From assembly GCF_000733295.1 (NCBI RefSeq), contig NZ_JPMI01000197.1, positions 1-56,626 on the forward strand: a DNA stretch of 56,626 nucleotides, written 5' to 3'. Origin of the DNA: Archangium violaceum Cb vi76. Lineage in GTDB: Bacteria > Myxococcota > Myxococcia > Myxococcales > Myxococcaceae. A program made the position numbers and the translations under genes. Positions 41,215 to 49,899 of this stretch are shown here, one piece after another. Every line of letters starts with the position of its first letter. Within the stretch, counting starts at the first letter, position 1. The notes below the pieces were generated by a model, which saw only the letters and a program-made list of their open reading frames with translations, was not told the DNA's origin and did not search any database.

Positions 41215-41727
41215 ATGAAGAAACGCCTCGGCAGACGCGGTTCCGTGTTGTTGCTCGTGGTGGTGTTGCTGGCGGTCATCAGCCTGCTGGCCGCGGCCGC
41301 CGTTTCCTTCTCTCACAGTGAGCTGGGCGCGGCCCGCAACGAGCGCTCCGGCGATGAGCTGCTCGCGTGCGCCGACGCGGGCCGTCAGTACATGCTCTCG
41401 CGCTTCAGCCTCCTGGATGGCGCGCCCGTGGAGCTCTCCCCCGTCAACGTGGACCTCAACGCGGCGGGTGCCACCGACTGCCCCCCCGGCGCCGTCCCCG
41501 AGGACTCCCGATGTGCGCGTAGCGGCCACATCGGCCAGACGGTGTCAGTGGCGGGCATCACGGCCGTCGAGGGAAGGGCGGGTGGTGACCGGAAGTCGGT
41601 GAGAGATCTGTCCAATACTGTCGGAAAAACCACCTTGGGTGGCGTTCCGCATAAGATTACGGTCCACTGTGTGGACGAAAACGGTCGTGGGACCGAAGTG
41701 GAATTCGTTGTGCGGTTCGGTCTCTAG
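41215..41727 (+). CDS. Type IV pilus minor pilin, PilX-like
   Basis: A 170-residue protein with a short basic leader (MKKRLGRRG) followed by one long hydrophobic helix, SVLLLVVVLLAVISLLAAAA. The processing site is the atypical G|SVLLL, without Glu at +5, as in some PilX proteins. The soluble domain is small with a Cys pair. Its position between PilW and PilY1 is the main basis for the name. TAGGAGGA lies 7 bases before the ATG. The pilY1 ribosome site overlaps its stop codon. Confidence 0.87.
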   Translation: MKKRLGRRGSVLLLVVVLLAVISLLAAAAVSFSHSELGAARNERSGDELLACADAGRQYMLSRFSLLDGAPVELSPVNVDLNAAGATDCPPGAVPEDSRCARSGHIGQTVSVAGITAVEGRAGGDRKSVRDLSNTVGKTTLGGVPHKITVHCVDENGRGTEVEFVVRFGL

Positions 41728-41736
41728 GAGCCTTTC

Positions 41737-44700
41737 ATGATGCGCATCGACTTCGACACCATGCGACGAGCCCTGCGGAAGCCATCGGTCCGCGGGGTAG
41801 GCATGGCCGCGGGCGTGGTGGTTGCGGGGGCCGTGGGACTGTTGGCCCGGGAGAGCCGTTCCGGAGAGGTGGACGTGCCTCCGAAGGCCGCGTGCTGCAC
41901 GAGCGCGCTGGCCATCGGTGACGCGATGATCAACCCCTCGCAGGGAGGCGACAAGGACTTCTTCGAGGTGCCTTCCAGCCCTCCGAGCGCCATGTTCCTG
42001 CTGGGGAACAACGAGTCCATGCAGGACTACCCCCAGGACCTGCCCGAGGCCTTCACGCCGGGCTGGTACGCGGCGAACAAGATACCCCCGGTTCCCATCA
42101 CCCCCAAGGGAGACCAAGGCAGCGAGGGCTCGGCCGGTCTCGCCATGGACACGGGCTGCGAGGATCCGGCGCTCGTCGCCGCGATGAGCTGGTTCGACAA
42201 GAACAGCCCCGAGCCGGAGAAGAACGGCTCCATCGTCTACGACTCCGACGGCGCCATGCCGTCGCCGTTCTTCGACCCGAACCGCTTCTACTACTCGCGT
42301 GGTCGGCGCCTGTCCTGGAACGTGAAGGAAGGCCCGTGGACCATCAACGGCAATGACTTCAATGGCCCCGTGAACAGCACCGCGGACGCCCTGTCGGTCT
42401 GCTACGGCGGCGTGGGTTGGGATCTGACGGACTACCCCTATGGCTCCGTCGACTCGCCCCTCATGACGGAGTGCCGGAAGTGTCTGACGGAAAAGGGCTG
42501 GTGGCGTGGTCCGATCGTGACCCCCAAGACCCAGGCGACGAATCCGGGCCAGGCCGGCCCCGTCAAGGAGCTGGACGAGCCGCCGCTGCGTCCCGAGGCG
42601 TTCCGCAAGTGGATCCTCAGCGGCCGCGTGCTCAACGTGCGTCCGCCCAAGTTCGTGGTGGCGCGCAAGGTGCTCAAGGACGTCATCCGCATCGCCCCCA
42701 ACGTGCGCATGGGCGTGGCCACCTTCGGCGATGACCACGGCTGGTTCGACCCCGCGAACATCATCGAGCCGCTGCGTCCGAGCTGCGACGATTCCTTCCC
42801 GGAGATCAAGGACTCGGTCTCGTCGACGGGCCTCAACCGGCCCCTGCTGACCAATGCCGTGAACAAGGTGGTCTTCCGCAACAACGAGCGCTCCATCGGC
42901 GAGGCGCTGTTCGCGCTCGGTGGCTACTTCTCCTCGCAGAAGTCGGACAACAAGTGGGAGAGCTGGTTCAAGCAGCCCCTCAACCCCGGCGACTTCGGCT
43001 GGCCGGGCTGCTGCAACGGCGGCACCACCGATGACCCGTACACCGGCAAGCCGGGCGCCTTCTGGGGCGTGGATGCCAAGGAGTGGGTCAAGCCGCCCTA
43101 TACGGATCCCGTCACGGGCAAGTACCTGCCGGGCCAGCCCTGGGAGGATCAGCTCAGTGGCCGCCGCTCCGTGTGCTTCGGCTGCCAGGTCAGCTCCGTC
43201 ATCGTGCTGACGGACGGCGCGCCCAAGTACGACAACTCGGTGCCCATCACGAAGATGATGCAGCTGCTCGTCGAGAAGGGCGTCAAGCACGGCGCCCGTA
43301 CGGGCCTGCTGGAGGGCACGCCGGTGAAGTTCGAGCCGATGGACCCCGAGCTCAACCCGGACGTGGGTGGCATCAACTACTGCGACCAGTTCGTGAAGGT
43401 GGACAACACGGATCCCACCCCGGACGTGTACTTCACCAAGGCGGACTGCGACTACACCGACTACAACTGGCCGGTGGGCCACGGAGTGGGCAACAAGAAC
43501 TTCATGGATGACGTGTCGTTCTTCCTGGCCAACATGGACCTGCGCGATGACATGGCCGGCGTGCAGTCGGTGCGCACGTACACCATCGGTTACGGCGACA
43601 ACAGCGCCATGCTCCAGAGCATCGCGCGGGCCGGCAAGGGCAACTTCTACCAGGCCAACGATGCCGTGCAGCTGCGCACCGCCATCCTGGACGCCCTCGG
43701 CGACATCCGTCAGCTGTCCACCTCGTTCGCCGCCGCCAACATCTCCGGCGTGCAGGCCTCCGGTGCGCAGTCCTCCGTGTTCGTGCCGCGCTTCATCCCG
43801 CGCCGCAACCGGCCGTACGAGGGTCACCTCTACCGCTTCTTCTACTTCAGCGAGTTCGCCCAGGGTTGCGACGCCGCCCGCGCCAAGACCACGACCGGGG
43901 ACGACTACGACCTGAACAAGGACAAGGACTGCGACGACACCTTCTTCGTGGACAGCGAGGGCATCGCCTACCTGTCGCCCGGTGTGCCGGATCCGAAGAG
44001 CTTCAACGTCACCAACATCGTCCAGGAGAACACCGAGGGCGAGTGGGTGAAGCTGTCCACGGCCACCCCCGTGGGCGATGGCAAGATCGAGGGCGGCGTG
44101 AAGGCCAAGCCCTTCTGGAACCTGGGTGAGACGATCGGCAAGCGCTCGGCCGTCGAGAAGTGCGATCCCACCTGGCGGCCCGGCGGAACGCCGAAGCCGG
44201 ATCACACGGTGGGCCGCTGCATCTTCACGATGATCGACCGGGACAACAACGGGAAGTTCGACGTGGCGGACAACCCGCCCATCGAGTTCCACCCGGACAA
44301 CATCACCGAGCTGCAGAAGTACGTGATGGCGGGCGGTGACACCTTCTGCAGCACGCTCTACGCCAAGGCGGGCCTGGGGCCGTGGGATGGTACTTCCGCG
44401 CAGCAGAAGACGTGTGCCGAGACGCTCATCCGCTTCGTGCGCGGCGTGGACGTGTTCGACTACGACGGTGACTCCAACAAGAACGAGGAGCGGCCGTGCG
44501 CGGACAACAAGCCGGGCGACAAGACGTCCTGCAAGCTCGCGGACATCTTCCACTCCACGCCGGTGACGGTGGAGGCGCCGGGTGAGCCGTTCCTCTGCTC
44601 GCTGGGCCTCAATGGCCAGTGCGTGTCCACGCTCTACGAGGACTTCTCCGCCTCGGTGTCCTCCGAGCCGCGGTGCGCGGTGAGTGGCGGCGCCAAGCCC

Positions 44701-46992
44701 TGCTACCAGCCCACTCCCCTGGCGGCGAGCACCAAGGGCGCGCGCAACGCGGCCTACGGCGACTACCAGAAGAGCATGTACAACCGTGCCCGCGTGGCGC
44801 TGGTGGGCTCCAACGGCGGCATGCTCCACGCCATCCACGTGGGTGACTCCGTGGCGACCGAGAGCGACGTGGCCTCGGGCAAGAAGAGCTTCGGCACCAC
44901 GTACACCGTGGGCACGGGCGAGGAGCTCTGGGCCTTCATCCCGCCGGATCTGCTGCCCAAGCTGAGCCTGATGGTGGGCGCCAAGCACGAGTACTACGTG
45001 GATGGCACGCCCATGGTGCGTGACATCTGGGCGGACGGCGGACTCAATACGACCGCGGAGGATGCGTCCGCCAAGGACGGCATCAAGCAGGCCAGCGAGT
45101 TCCGCAGCATCGCCATCATCACCGAGCGTGGCGGTGGCCAGCGCTACGTGGCGCTGGACATGACGGACCCGTACCAGATGCTCAAGAGCCTGGAGGATCC
45201 GGTGGCCAACAAGCCGTTCCGCTGGATGTTCCCCAACGCGTGTGAGCCGCAGTCGGCCAGCATGGGCCAGTCCTGGTCCAACTTCGCTCCCAAGCCGCCT
45301 CCCATCGGACCGGTGCGCCTCGCGGCCACCGCTGGCGAGGATGGCAAGCGTGGGTGGGAGGAGCGCTGGGTGGCCGTGCTCAACGGCGGCTACAGCTCGG
45401 ACCTGTCGCGCGGCCGCGGCGTCTACATGGTGGACGCGTGGACGGGCAAGATGCTGTGGTCCGCGGAGGCCCAGCCGGGCACCAAGGCGTCCACTCCCTA
45501 CAACGACGTGCTCAACCAGATGATGCCCATGGCGGCCTCCGCGGCGCTGGTGGACATCGGCAAGGCGGAGACGGTGGAGCGGGACCTGGACGGTTTCTTC
45601 GACACCATGGTCATTGGCGACATGGGCGGCCAGGTGTGGACGTTCCGCTTCAAGAACCCGGGCACGGTGGACGGCACGGGCGTGGTGACCAACTGGTTCG
45701 GCGCGCGCTCGCTGGAAATGCAGCGTGAGGACGGGTCTACCTTCGGGCCGCGGAACGCCCATGAGAAGGCGCCCTTCTTCAACGTGGCCTCCAACGTCCT
45801 GCAGCCGGAGACGGGCTGGCTGCGCAGCTTCATGGGCACCGGTGACCGGCAGCACATGCGCACCACGGCGGGCTCGGACTGCGGTCCGGACGATCTGCTG
45901 GCGTGCATCCGGCTCAAGTGCAACGTGTCGGCCACGCTGATCTCCGAGGTCAACGGCCAGAAGCGCACCAGCACGCTCAAGTACGAGCTGGGTGTGCTCA
46001 CGGAGAACAAGGAGGCCTGGGTCGGCGGCCTGGGTGACGCGTGCTCCAACTCGCGCATGGAGCTGACGGATCTCTCCATCAGCTGCCCCGCCGCGGCGCT
46101 CGGCGCCACCACGTACCCGACGCCCTGGACGGGCGCCGAGAAGACGTTCAAGACGGAGTCGTTCGCCAAGTCGTCTGGCACGAAGTGGACGGGAGATCAC
46201 CTCAACCTCAACACGAGCGAGCACCCGGACCTGAAGCTGAGCGACGCGGAGAAGGTGGCCGTGGGCAACAACCGCTTCTTCGGCTTCCACGCGTACGGTG
46301 GCTGGAAGCGCAAGTTCACCGACGAGGCCGGGGCGGTCACGTTCGACACGATGCGTGTGTCGGACAGGACCAGCGGCTACACCTGCCCCACGGGCGTCAA
46401 GTGCTCGCTGGTGGACGTGACCATTCCGGACTCCGCCTACGAGTACATGGCGCCGGACGACTCGGGCTTCAGGCAGCGCTACGTCCCGACGGCCAGGATG
46501 TTGGGCCTCAAGCGCGCCACCTCGGAGGATGCGGGTTGGTTCATGCGCTACAACAACTCGATGCTGGAGCGCACGGCGGCGGGCTCGACGGTGCTCGCGG
46601 GCGTCGTCTTCTGGCCCTCGTTCTCTCCGGCCGCGGGCAAGAGTGGCTCGGCCTGCTCGCTGTCCGGAGCGGGTGACATGTCCTACTCGTGGCAGGCGGA
46701 TGCCATCACCGGTCTGCCGGACATGGCCGAGGGCTTCCGCACGGGCCTGGGCTTCATCGACAGCAAGGGCCGCCCGACGACCGCTCCTCCGAGCGAGGGC
46801 GTGCCCATCGTCTCGCTGTCGAAGACGGGCGGCATCCGCTTCGAAGTGGCGGTGACGAGCCCGGGTGACGCCCCCAAGACGGAGAAGCTGCGCGACAAGG
46901 CCAACGTCACCCCGGACATCTACTGGATGGAGGTGCCGCGCAACCTGCACGCGTGCCGCCACGAGAACGCCGAGGCCTGCGCCCAGCCGTAG
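41737..46992 (+). CDS. pilY1: PilY1-like type IV pilus tip adhesin
   Basis: A 1751-residue, large secreted protein of the PilC/PilY1 family, expected at the pilus tip. The N-terminus has a membrane-spanning/signal helix (about 20-38). A vWA-like domain follows (about 80-660), where the usual DxSxS metal site reads GNNESM, so the MIDAS appears degenerate; its later strand is VIVLTDGAPKY. Further on are calcium-binding loops DRDNNGKFD and DYDGDSNKNE, then the C-terminal PilC/PilY1 beta-propeller (about 1000-1500). Many cysteines suggest disulphides. It is last in the minor-pilin operon and ended by a strong terminator at 47043-47083. In M. xanthus several such clusters support motility and adhesion; which copy this matches cannot be said. 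ATG 41737 and 41740 both possible, TAGGAG upstream. Confidence 0.93.
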   Translation: MMRIDFDTMRRALRKPSVRGVGMAAGVVVAGAVGLLARESRSGEVDVPPKAACCTSALAIGDAMINPSQGGDKDFFEVPSSPPSAMFLLGNNESMQDYPQDLPEAFTPGWYAANKIPPVPITPKGDQGSEGSAGLAMDTGCEDPALVAAMSWFDKNSPEPEKNGSIVYDSDGAMPSPFFDPNRFYYSRGRRLSWNVKEGPWTINGNDFNGPVNSTADALSVCYGGVGWDLTDYPYGSVDSPLMTECRKCLTEKGWWRGPIVTPKTQATNPGQAGPVKELDEPPLRPEAFRKWILSGRVLNVRPPKFVVARKVLKDVIRIAPNVRMGVATFGDDHGWFDPANIIEPLRPSCDDSFPEIKDSVSSTGLNRPLLTNAVNKVVFRNNERSIGEALFALGGYFSSQKSDNKWESWFKQPLNPGDFGWPGCCNGGTTDDPYTGKPGAFWGVDAKEWVKPPYTDPVTGKYLPGQPWEDQLSGRRSVCFGCQVSSVIVLTDGAPKYDNSVPITKMMQLLVEKGVKHGARTGLLEGTPVKFEPMDPELNPDVGGINYCDQFVKVDNTDPTPDVYFTKADCDYTDYNWPVGHGVGNKNFMDDVSFFLANMDLRDDMAGVQSVRTYTIGYGDNSAMLQSIARAGKGNFYQANDAVQLRTAILDALGDIRQLSTSFAAANISGVQASGAQSSVFVPRFIPRRNRPYEGHLYRFFYFSEFAQGCDAARAKTTTGDDYDLNKDKDCDDTFFVDSEGIAYLSPGVPDPKSFNVTNIVQENTEGEWVKLSTATPVGDGKIEGGVKAKPFWNLGETIGKRSAVEKCDPTWRPGGTPKPDHTVGRCIFTMIDRDNNGKFDVADNPPIEFHPDNITELQKYVMAGGDTFCSTLYAKAGLGPWDGTSAQQKTCAETLIRFVRGVDVFDYDGDSNKNEERPCADNKPGDKTSCKLADIFHSTPVTVEAPGEPFLCSLGLNGQCVSTLYEDFSASVSSEPRCAVSGGAKPCYQPTPLAASTKGARNAAYGDYQKSMYNRARVALVGSNGGMLHAIHVGDSVATESDVASGKKSFGTTYTVGTGEELWAFIPPDLLPKLSLMVGAKHEYYVDGTPMVRDIWADGGLNTTAEDASAKDGIKQASEFRSIAIITERGGGQRYVALDMTDPYQMLKSLEDPVANKPFRWMFPNACEPQSASMGQSWSNFAPKPPPIGPVRLAATAGEDGKRGWEERWVAVLNGGYSSDLSRGRGVYMVDAWTGKMLWSAEAQPGTKASTPYNDVLNQMMPMAASAALVDIGKAETVERDLDGFFDTMVIGDMGGQVWTFRFKNPGTVDGTGVVTNWFGARSLEMQREDGSTFGPRNAHEKAPFFNVASNVLQPETGWLRSFMGTGDRQHMRTTAGSDCGPDDLLACIRLKCNVSATLISEVNGQKRTSTLKYELGVLTENKEAWVGGLGDACSNSRMELTDLSISCPAAALGATTYPTPWTGAEKTFKTESFAKSSGTKWTGDHLNLNTSEHPDLKLSDAEKVAVGNNRFFGFHAYGGWKRKFTDEAGAVTFDTMRVSDRTSGYTCPTGVKCSLVDVTIPDSAYEYMAPDDSGFRQRYVPTARMLGLKRATSEDAGWFMRYNNSMLERTAAGSTVLAGVVFWPSFSPAAGKSGSACSLSGAGDMSYSWQADAITGLPDMAEGFRTGLGFIDSKGRPTTAPPSEGVPIVSLSKTGGIRFEVAVTSPGDAPKTEKLRDKANVTPDIYWMEVPRNLHACRHENAEACAQP

Positions 46993-47003
46993 CCTCCGGT
47001 GGG

Positions 47004-47025
47004 CCGGGCCCCCTCGAGGGCCCGG
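47004..47025 (+). terminator. GC-rich hairpin after pilY1
   Basis: CCGGGCCC and GGGCCCGG form a perfect 8-bp stem with a 6-base loop, starting 12 bases after the pilY1 stop codon. It overlaps a tandem CGGTGACTTC duplication that begins in its right arm (from 47023). No T-tract, so it may protect the 3' end rather than terminate. Confidence 0.4.
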
Positions 47026-47042
47026 TGACTTCCGGTGACTTC

Positions 47043-47083
47043 ATCCCCTCTCCCCAGTACGCGGGGGGAGGGGATTTTGTTTT
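47043..47083 (+). terminator. Strong intrinsic terminator of the pilus operon
   Basis: A perfect 13-bp stem (47043-47055 with 47063-47075, including one G-T pair) closed by a 7-base loop is followed by TTTGTTTT. It ends the pilin/pilY1 transcript and, read from the other strand, sits just after the end of the M16 gene. Confidence 0.85.
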
Positions 47084-47103
47084 GCGGGGAAGCGGGGCCC
47101 GGC

Positions 47104-49707
47104 TCAGGGGCCGACGTGGGTCAGCACGCCGCGCTCGAAGTCGATGAGCTGGCGGGCCACCGCGCGCACGTCCTCGGCCGTCACCGCCGCCACGCGCTCG
47201 GCGTAGTGCAGGAAGTTCTCCTGGCCCAGGCCGTAGCAGGCATCCAGCGCGAGCAGCGCGGCGCGTGCGCCGTTGCGCTGCAGGCCAATCTCATGGGTGC
47301 CGATGAGGTGCTGCTTCGCGCGGGCGAGCTCGGCCTCGGGGATGGGCTCGTCGCGCACGCGGGCCAGCTCCTCGCGGATGCCGGCGAGCGCGGCCTCCAC
47401 CTTCTCGGGGCTGGTGCCCATGTAGACGGCGAAGTAGCCCGGATCCACGCCCTCGATGGAGAAGCTGCTCACGCTGTAGGCCATGGAGCGCTTGTCGCGC
47501 AGCTCCACGAAGAGGCGCCCGCCCTGGCCACTGAGCAGTGTGGAGAGCACCTCCAGCGCGTGCCGCCGCGGGTCGTTCACCCGCACCCCCTGGAAGCCCA
47601 GCACCAGGTGGGACTGCGCGCGCGCCAGCTGCTTCTTGGCCGAGCGCGGGGACTCGGGCGGCGGCTCGGGCTTCACCTCGGGCGGAGGCGCGGCGCGGCC
47701 TCGGGAGGCACCGAAGGCCTCGTGCGCCAGGGCGAGCACCTCGTCCGTCCTCACGTCACCCACCACCGTCAGGGTGAGCTGCGACGGATCCATGTACGCC
47801 GCGTGGTAGGCGCGCAGCGCGTCCGGACCCAGCTTCTCCACCGAGGACTGCTCGCCCAGCGAGGACAGCCGGTACGGGTGCGTGTGGAAGAGGGTGCGGC
47901 TGAAGAGATCGAACGCCACGCCACTGGGCTTGTCCTCGCGCGTGAGGATGTCCTGCAACAGCAGGGCGCGCTCGCGGGCCACCTCGGCCTCGGGGAAGCT
48001 GGGGTTCAGGAGGCAGTCGGCGAAGAGCCGGAAGGCGGCCTGGAAGTGGCGCGAGAGGAACTCGCCGCGCAGGCCCACCGAGTTGCGCCCGCCCTGGCCC
48101 GAGAGCGAGCCGGCGAAGCTGTCGATGAGGTGGGAGATCTCCTCCGCGTCGTGCGAGGGCGTGCCCCGGGTGAGGCTGCGGCCCAGCAGCGTGGTGAGGC
48201 CGTTGTTCTCCTGCGTCTCGTAACGCAGGCCGCCGGGGAAGGCGGCGCGCATGGCGAAGAGGGGCACGGCCCGCTCCTCGCGCACGAGGACGCGCGCCCC
48301 GGACGGCAGCCGCTCCTCCACTATCCTTCCGGGCGAGGCGGGCGCGGTGCGGCCCACCTGCAGCGCGGGCCCTCCGGGTGCGGCCTTGGGGGCGCGGCGC
48401 TCGGCCGGTGCGGCGGGCGTCTCGCGAGACACCCGGTCGAGAATCTCCTCGGCCTGCTCCGCCCCGAAGGGCGTGCCCGGGGGCAGCAGCCCGGTGATGA
48501 CGGCCCGGTCGAAGCGCAGGTAGCGCTCGGCCACCTCGCGGATGTGCTCGGGGGTGAGCTTCGCGATGGCCTCGTAGTAGCGCGCCTCCGCCCCCAGGTC
48601 CCCCATGGAGGACTGGTAGTGGCCCATCTTGCGCGCCAGTCCCTGCACCGTCTCGCGCTGGTAGACGGCCTCGGCCTCGATGAGGGCCTTCACCGTGGCC
48701 AGCTCGTCCGCGGGCACCAGGCCCGTGCGCAGCGCGCTCAGCACCCGCACCGTCTCCTCGAGCGCCTGCGGCAGCTTCGCCGGCGGCAGCGTGAAGCTGG
48801 CGGAGAAGAGGCCCGGGTCTCTCGGGGTGTAGGCATACGCGTGGATGTCGTTGACGAGGCTGCGCTTGCGCTTGACCTCCAGCACCAGCCGCGAGGCCTC
48901 GCCCTGGCCGGCGATCATCGCCAGCGCATCCAGCGCGGGCACGTCCGGGTGGTCCGCCTGGGGGATGGGGAAGGCGAGGTTGAAGTAGACCTCCTTCACC
49001 TCGTCCGGCCGCAGCAGCACGCGGCGGCGGGCCACCTCGGGCTCGCGTGCGCGGGCCACGCCTCCCTCGTAGGGCCGCCCCCAGTCACCGCCGAAGAGCT
49101 CCTCCACCCACTGGCGCAGCTCCGCCTCGGTGAAGTCCCCCGCGGCCGACAGCACCAGGTTCTTCGGCGTGTAGTGCCGCCGGTAGAACTCGAGCACCTT
49201 GTCCCGGGAGAAGCCGCGCACGCTCTCCGCCGTGCCGATGACGGGGAAGCGGTAGGGGTGCTCCTGGTAGGCGGTGGAGAAGAGATCCCTCGAGGCGCGC
49301 CGGGCCGGGGTGTCCTGGCTGCGTTTGATCTCCTCGCACACCACCTCGATTTCCCGGGCCAGCTCGTCCGTGTCGAAGGCGGAGGAGCGGATGGCGTCAC
49401 CGAGGATGTCCAGGCCCATGCGGGCGAACTGGCTGGCGATGACGATGTGGTAGACCGTCTGGTCGAAGGACGTCCAGGCGTTGATCTCCCCGCCATGGGC
49501 CTCCACGTCGCGGGCGACCTCTCCGGGGCCGCGGCGGGCCGTGCCCTTGAAGAGCATGTGCTCGTGCAGGTGCGCCAGGCCGGCCTGGTCGGGGCGCTCG
49601 TCGGCGCTGCCGGCCTTCACCCACACCTGGAAGGCGGCCACCCGGGCGGCGTGCTGCTCCTCGAAGACGACGGTGAGTCCGTTGGAAAGTGTGTAGCGCT
49701 GAGCCAT
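47104..49707 (-). CDS. Double-domain M16 zinc peptidase
   Basis: An 867-residue protein with two M16 (insulinase-type) halves. The first half has the inverted zinc motif HLHEH (H46, E49, H50) followed by the downstream Glu in EVVCEEIKR, so it should be catalytic. The second half (about 430-860) has the fold but no HxxEH at its equivalent site (TRGTPSHDAEE), as is normal for the inactive partner domain. The two normally form a chamber that degrades peptides. The ATG at 49707 gives MAQRYTLSNGLTVV, the classical start; no good Shine-Dalgarno. No signal peptide, so probably cytoplasmic. It is divergent from the coiled-coil gene. Confidence 0.93.
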   Translation of the reverse strand: MAQRYTLSNGLTVVFEEQHAARVAAFQVWVKAGSADERPDQAGLAHLHEHMLFKGTARRGPGEVARDVEAHGGEINAWTSFDQTVYHIVIASQFARMGLDILGDAIRSSAFDTDELAREIEVVCEEIKRSQDTPARRASRDLFSTAYQEHPYRFPVIGTAESVRGFSRDKVLEFYRRHYTPKNLVLSAAGDFTEAELRQWVEELFGGDWGRPYEGGVARAREPEVARRRVLLRPDEVKEVYFNLAFPIPQADHPDVPALDALAMIAGQGEASRLVLEVKRKRSLVNDIHAYAYTPRDPGLFSASFTLPPAKLPQALEETVRVLSALRTGLVPADELATVKALIEAEAVYQRETVQGLARKMGHYQSSMGDLGAEARYYEAIAKLTPEHIREVAERYLRFDRAVITGLLPPGTPFGAEQAEEILDRVSRETPAAPAERRAPKAAPGGPALQVGRTAPASPGRIVEERLPSGARVLVREERAVPLFAMRAAFPGGLRYETQENNGLTTLLGRSLTRGTPSHDAEEISHLIDSFAGSLSGQGGRNSVGLRGEFLSRHFQAAFRLFADCLLNPSFPEAEVARERALLLQDILTREDKPSGVAFDLFSRTLFHTHPYRLSSLGEQSSVEKLGPDALRAYHAAYMDPSQLTLTVVGDVRTDEVLALAHEAFGASRGRAAPPPEVKPEPPPESPRSAKKQLARAQSHLVLGFQGVRVNDPRRHALEVLSTLLSGQGGRLFVELRDKRSMAYSVSSFSIEGVDPGYFAVYMGTSPEKVEAALAGIREELARVRDEPIPEAELARAKQHLIGTHEIGLQRNGARAALLALDACYGLGQENFLHYAERVAAVTAEDVRAVARQLIDFERGVLTHVGP

Positions 49708-49877
49708 GGAACGTTCGAACCTGACACCGGCAGTGTGGGGAGGCAAGGCAAGCCGGAGACCCTTCCGACCAGTCCCTAACGCCTGGACAGGTGGGCCGCG
49801 ACCCTGTTGTGAGCCTGGAGACCAGACGGGAGGGCGTGTTGCACGAGGCGTGTGGAGTGCTGTGGAGAAGAGGAGGT

Positions 49878-49894
49878 CCGAGGGTTAACCTCGG
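49878..49894. promoter_or_regulatory. Palindrome CCGAG-N7-CTCGG before the coiled-coil gene
   Basis: CCGAG (49878-49882), a GTTAAC core (49884-49889) and CTCGG (49890-49894) sit 6 bases before the ATG of the coiled-coil gene, just after an AGGAGG (49871-49876) that is too far from the ATG to be its ribosome site. It could be an operator or a structure controlling translation of the coiled-coil/hemW pair. Confidence 0.3.
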
Positions 49895-49899
49895 CACGC

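Noticed and set aside
41545-46962. 1805-codon open frame on the minus strand
   Set aside because: Antisense of pilY1; translation is Arg/His/Val-rich with no recognisable domain.
47035-49779. 914-codon plus-strand frame
   Set aside because: Antisense of the M16 peptidase gene.
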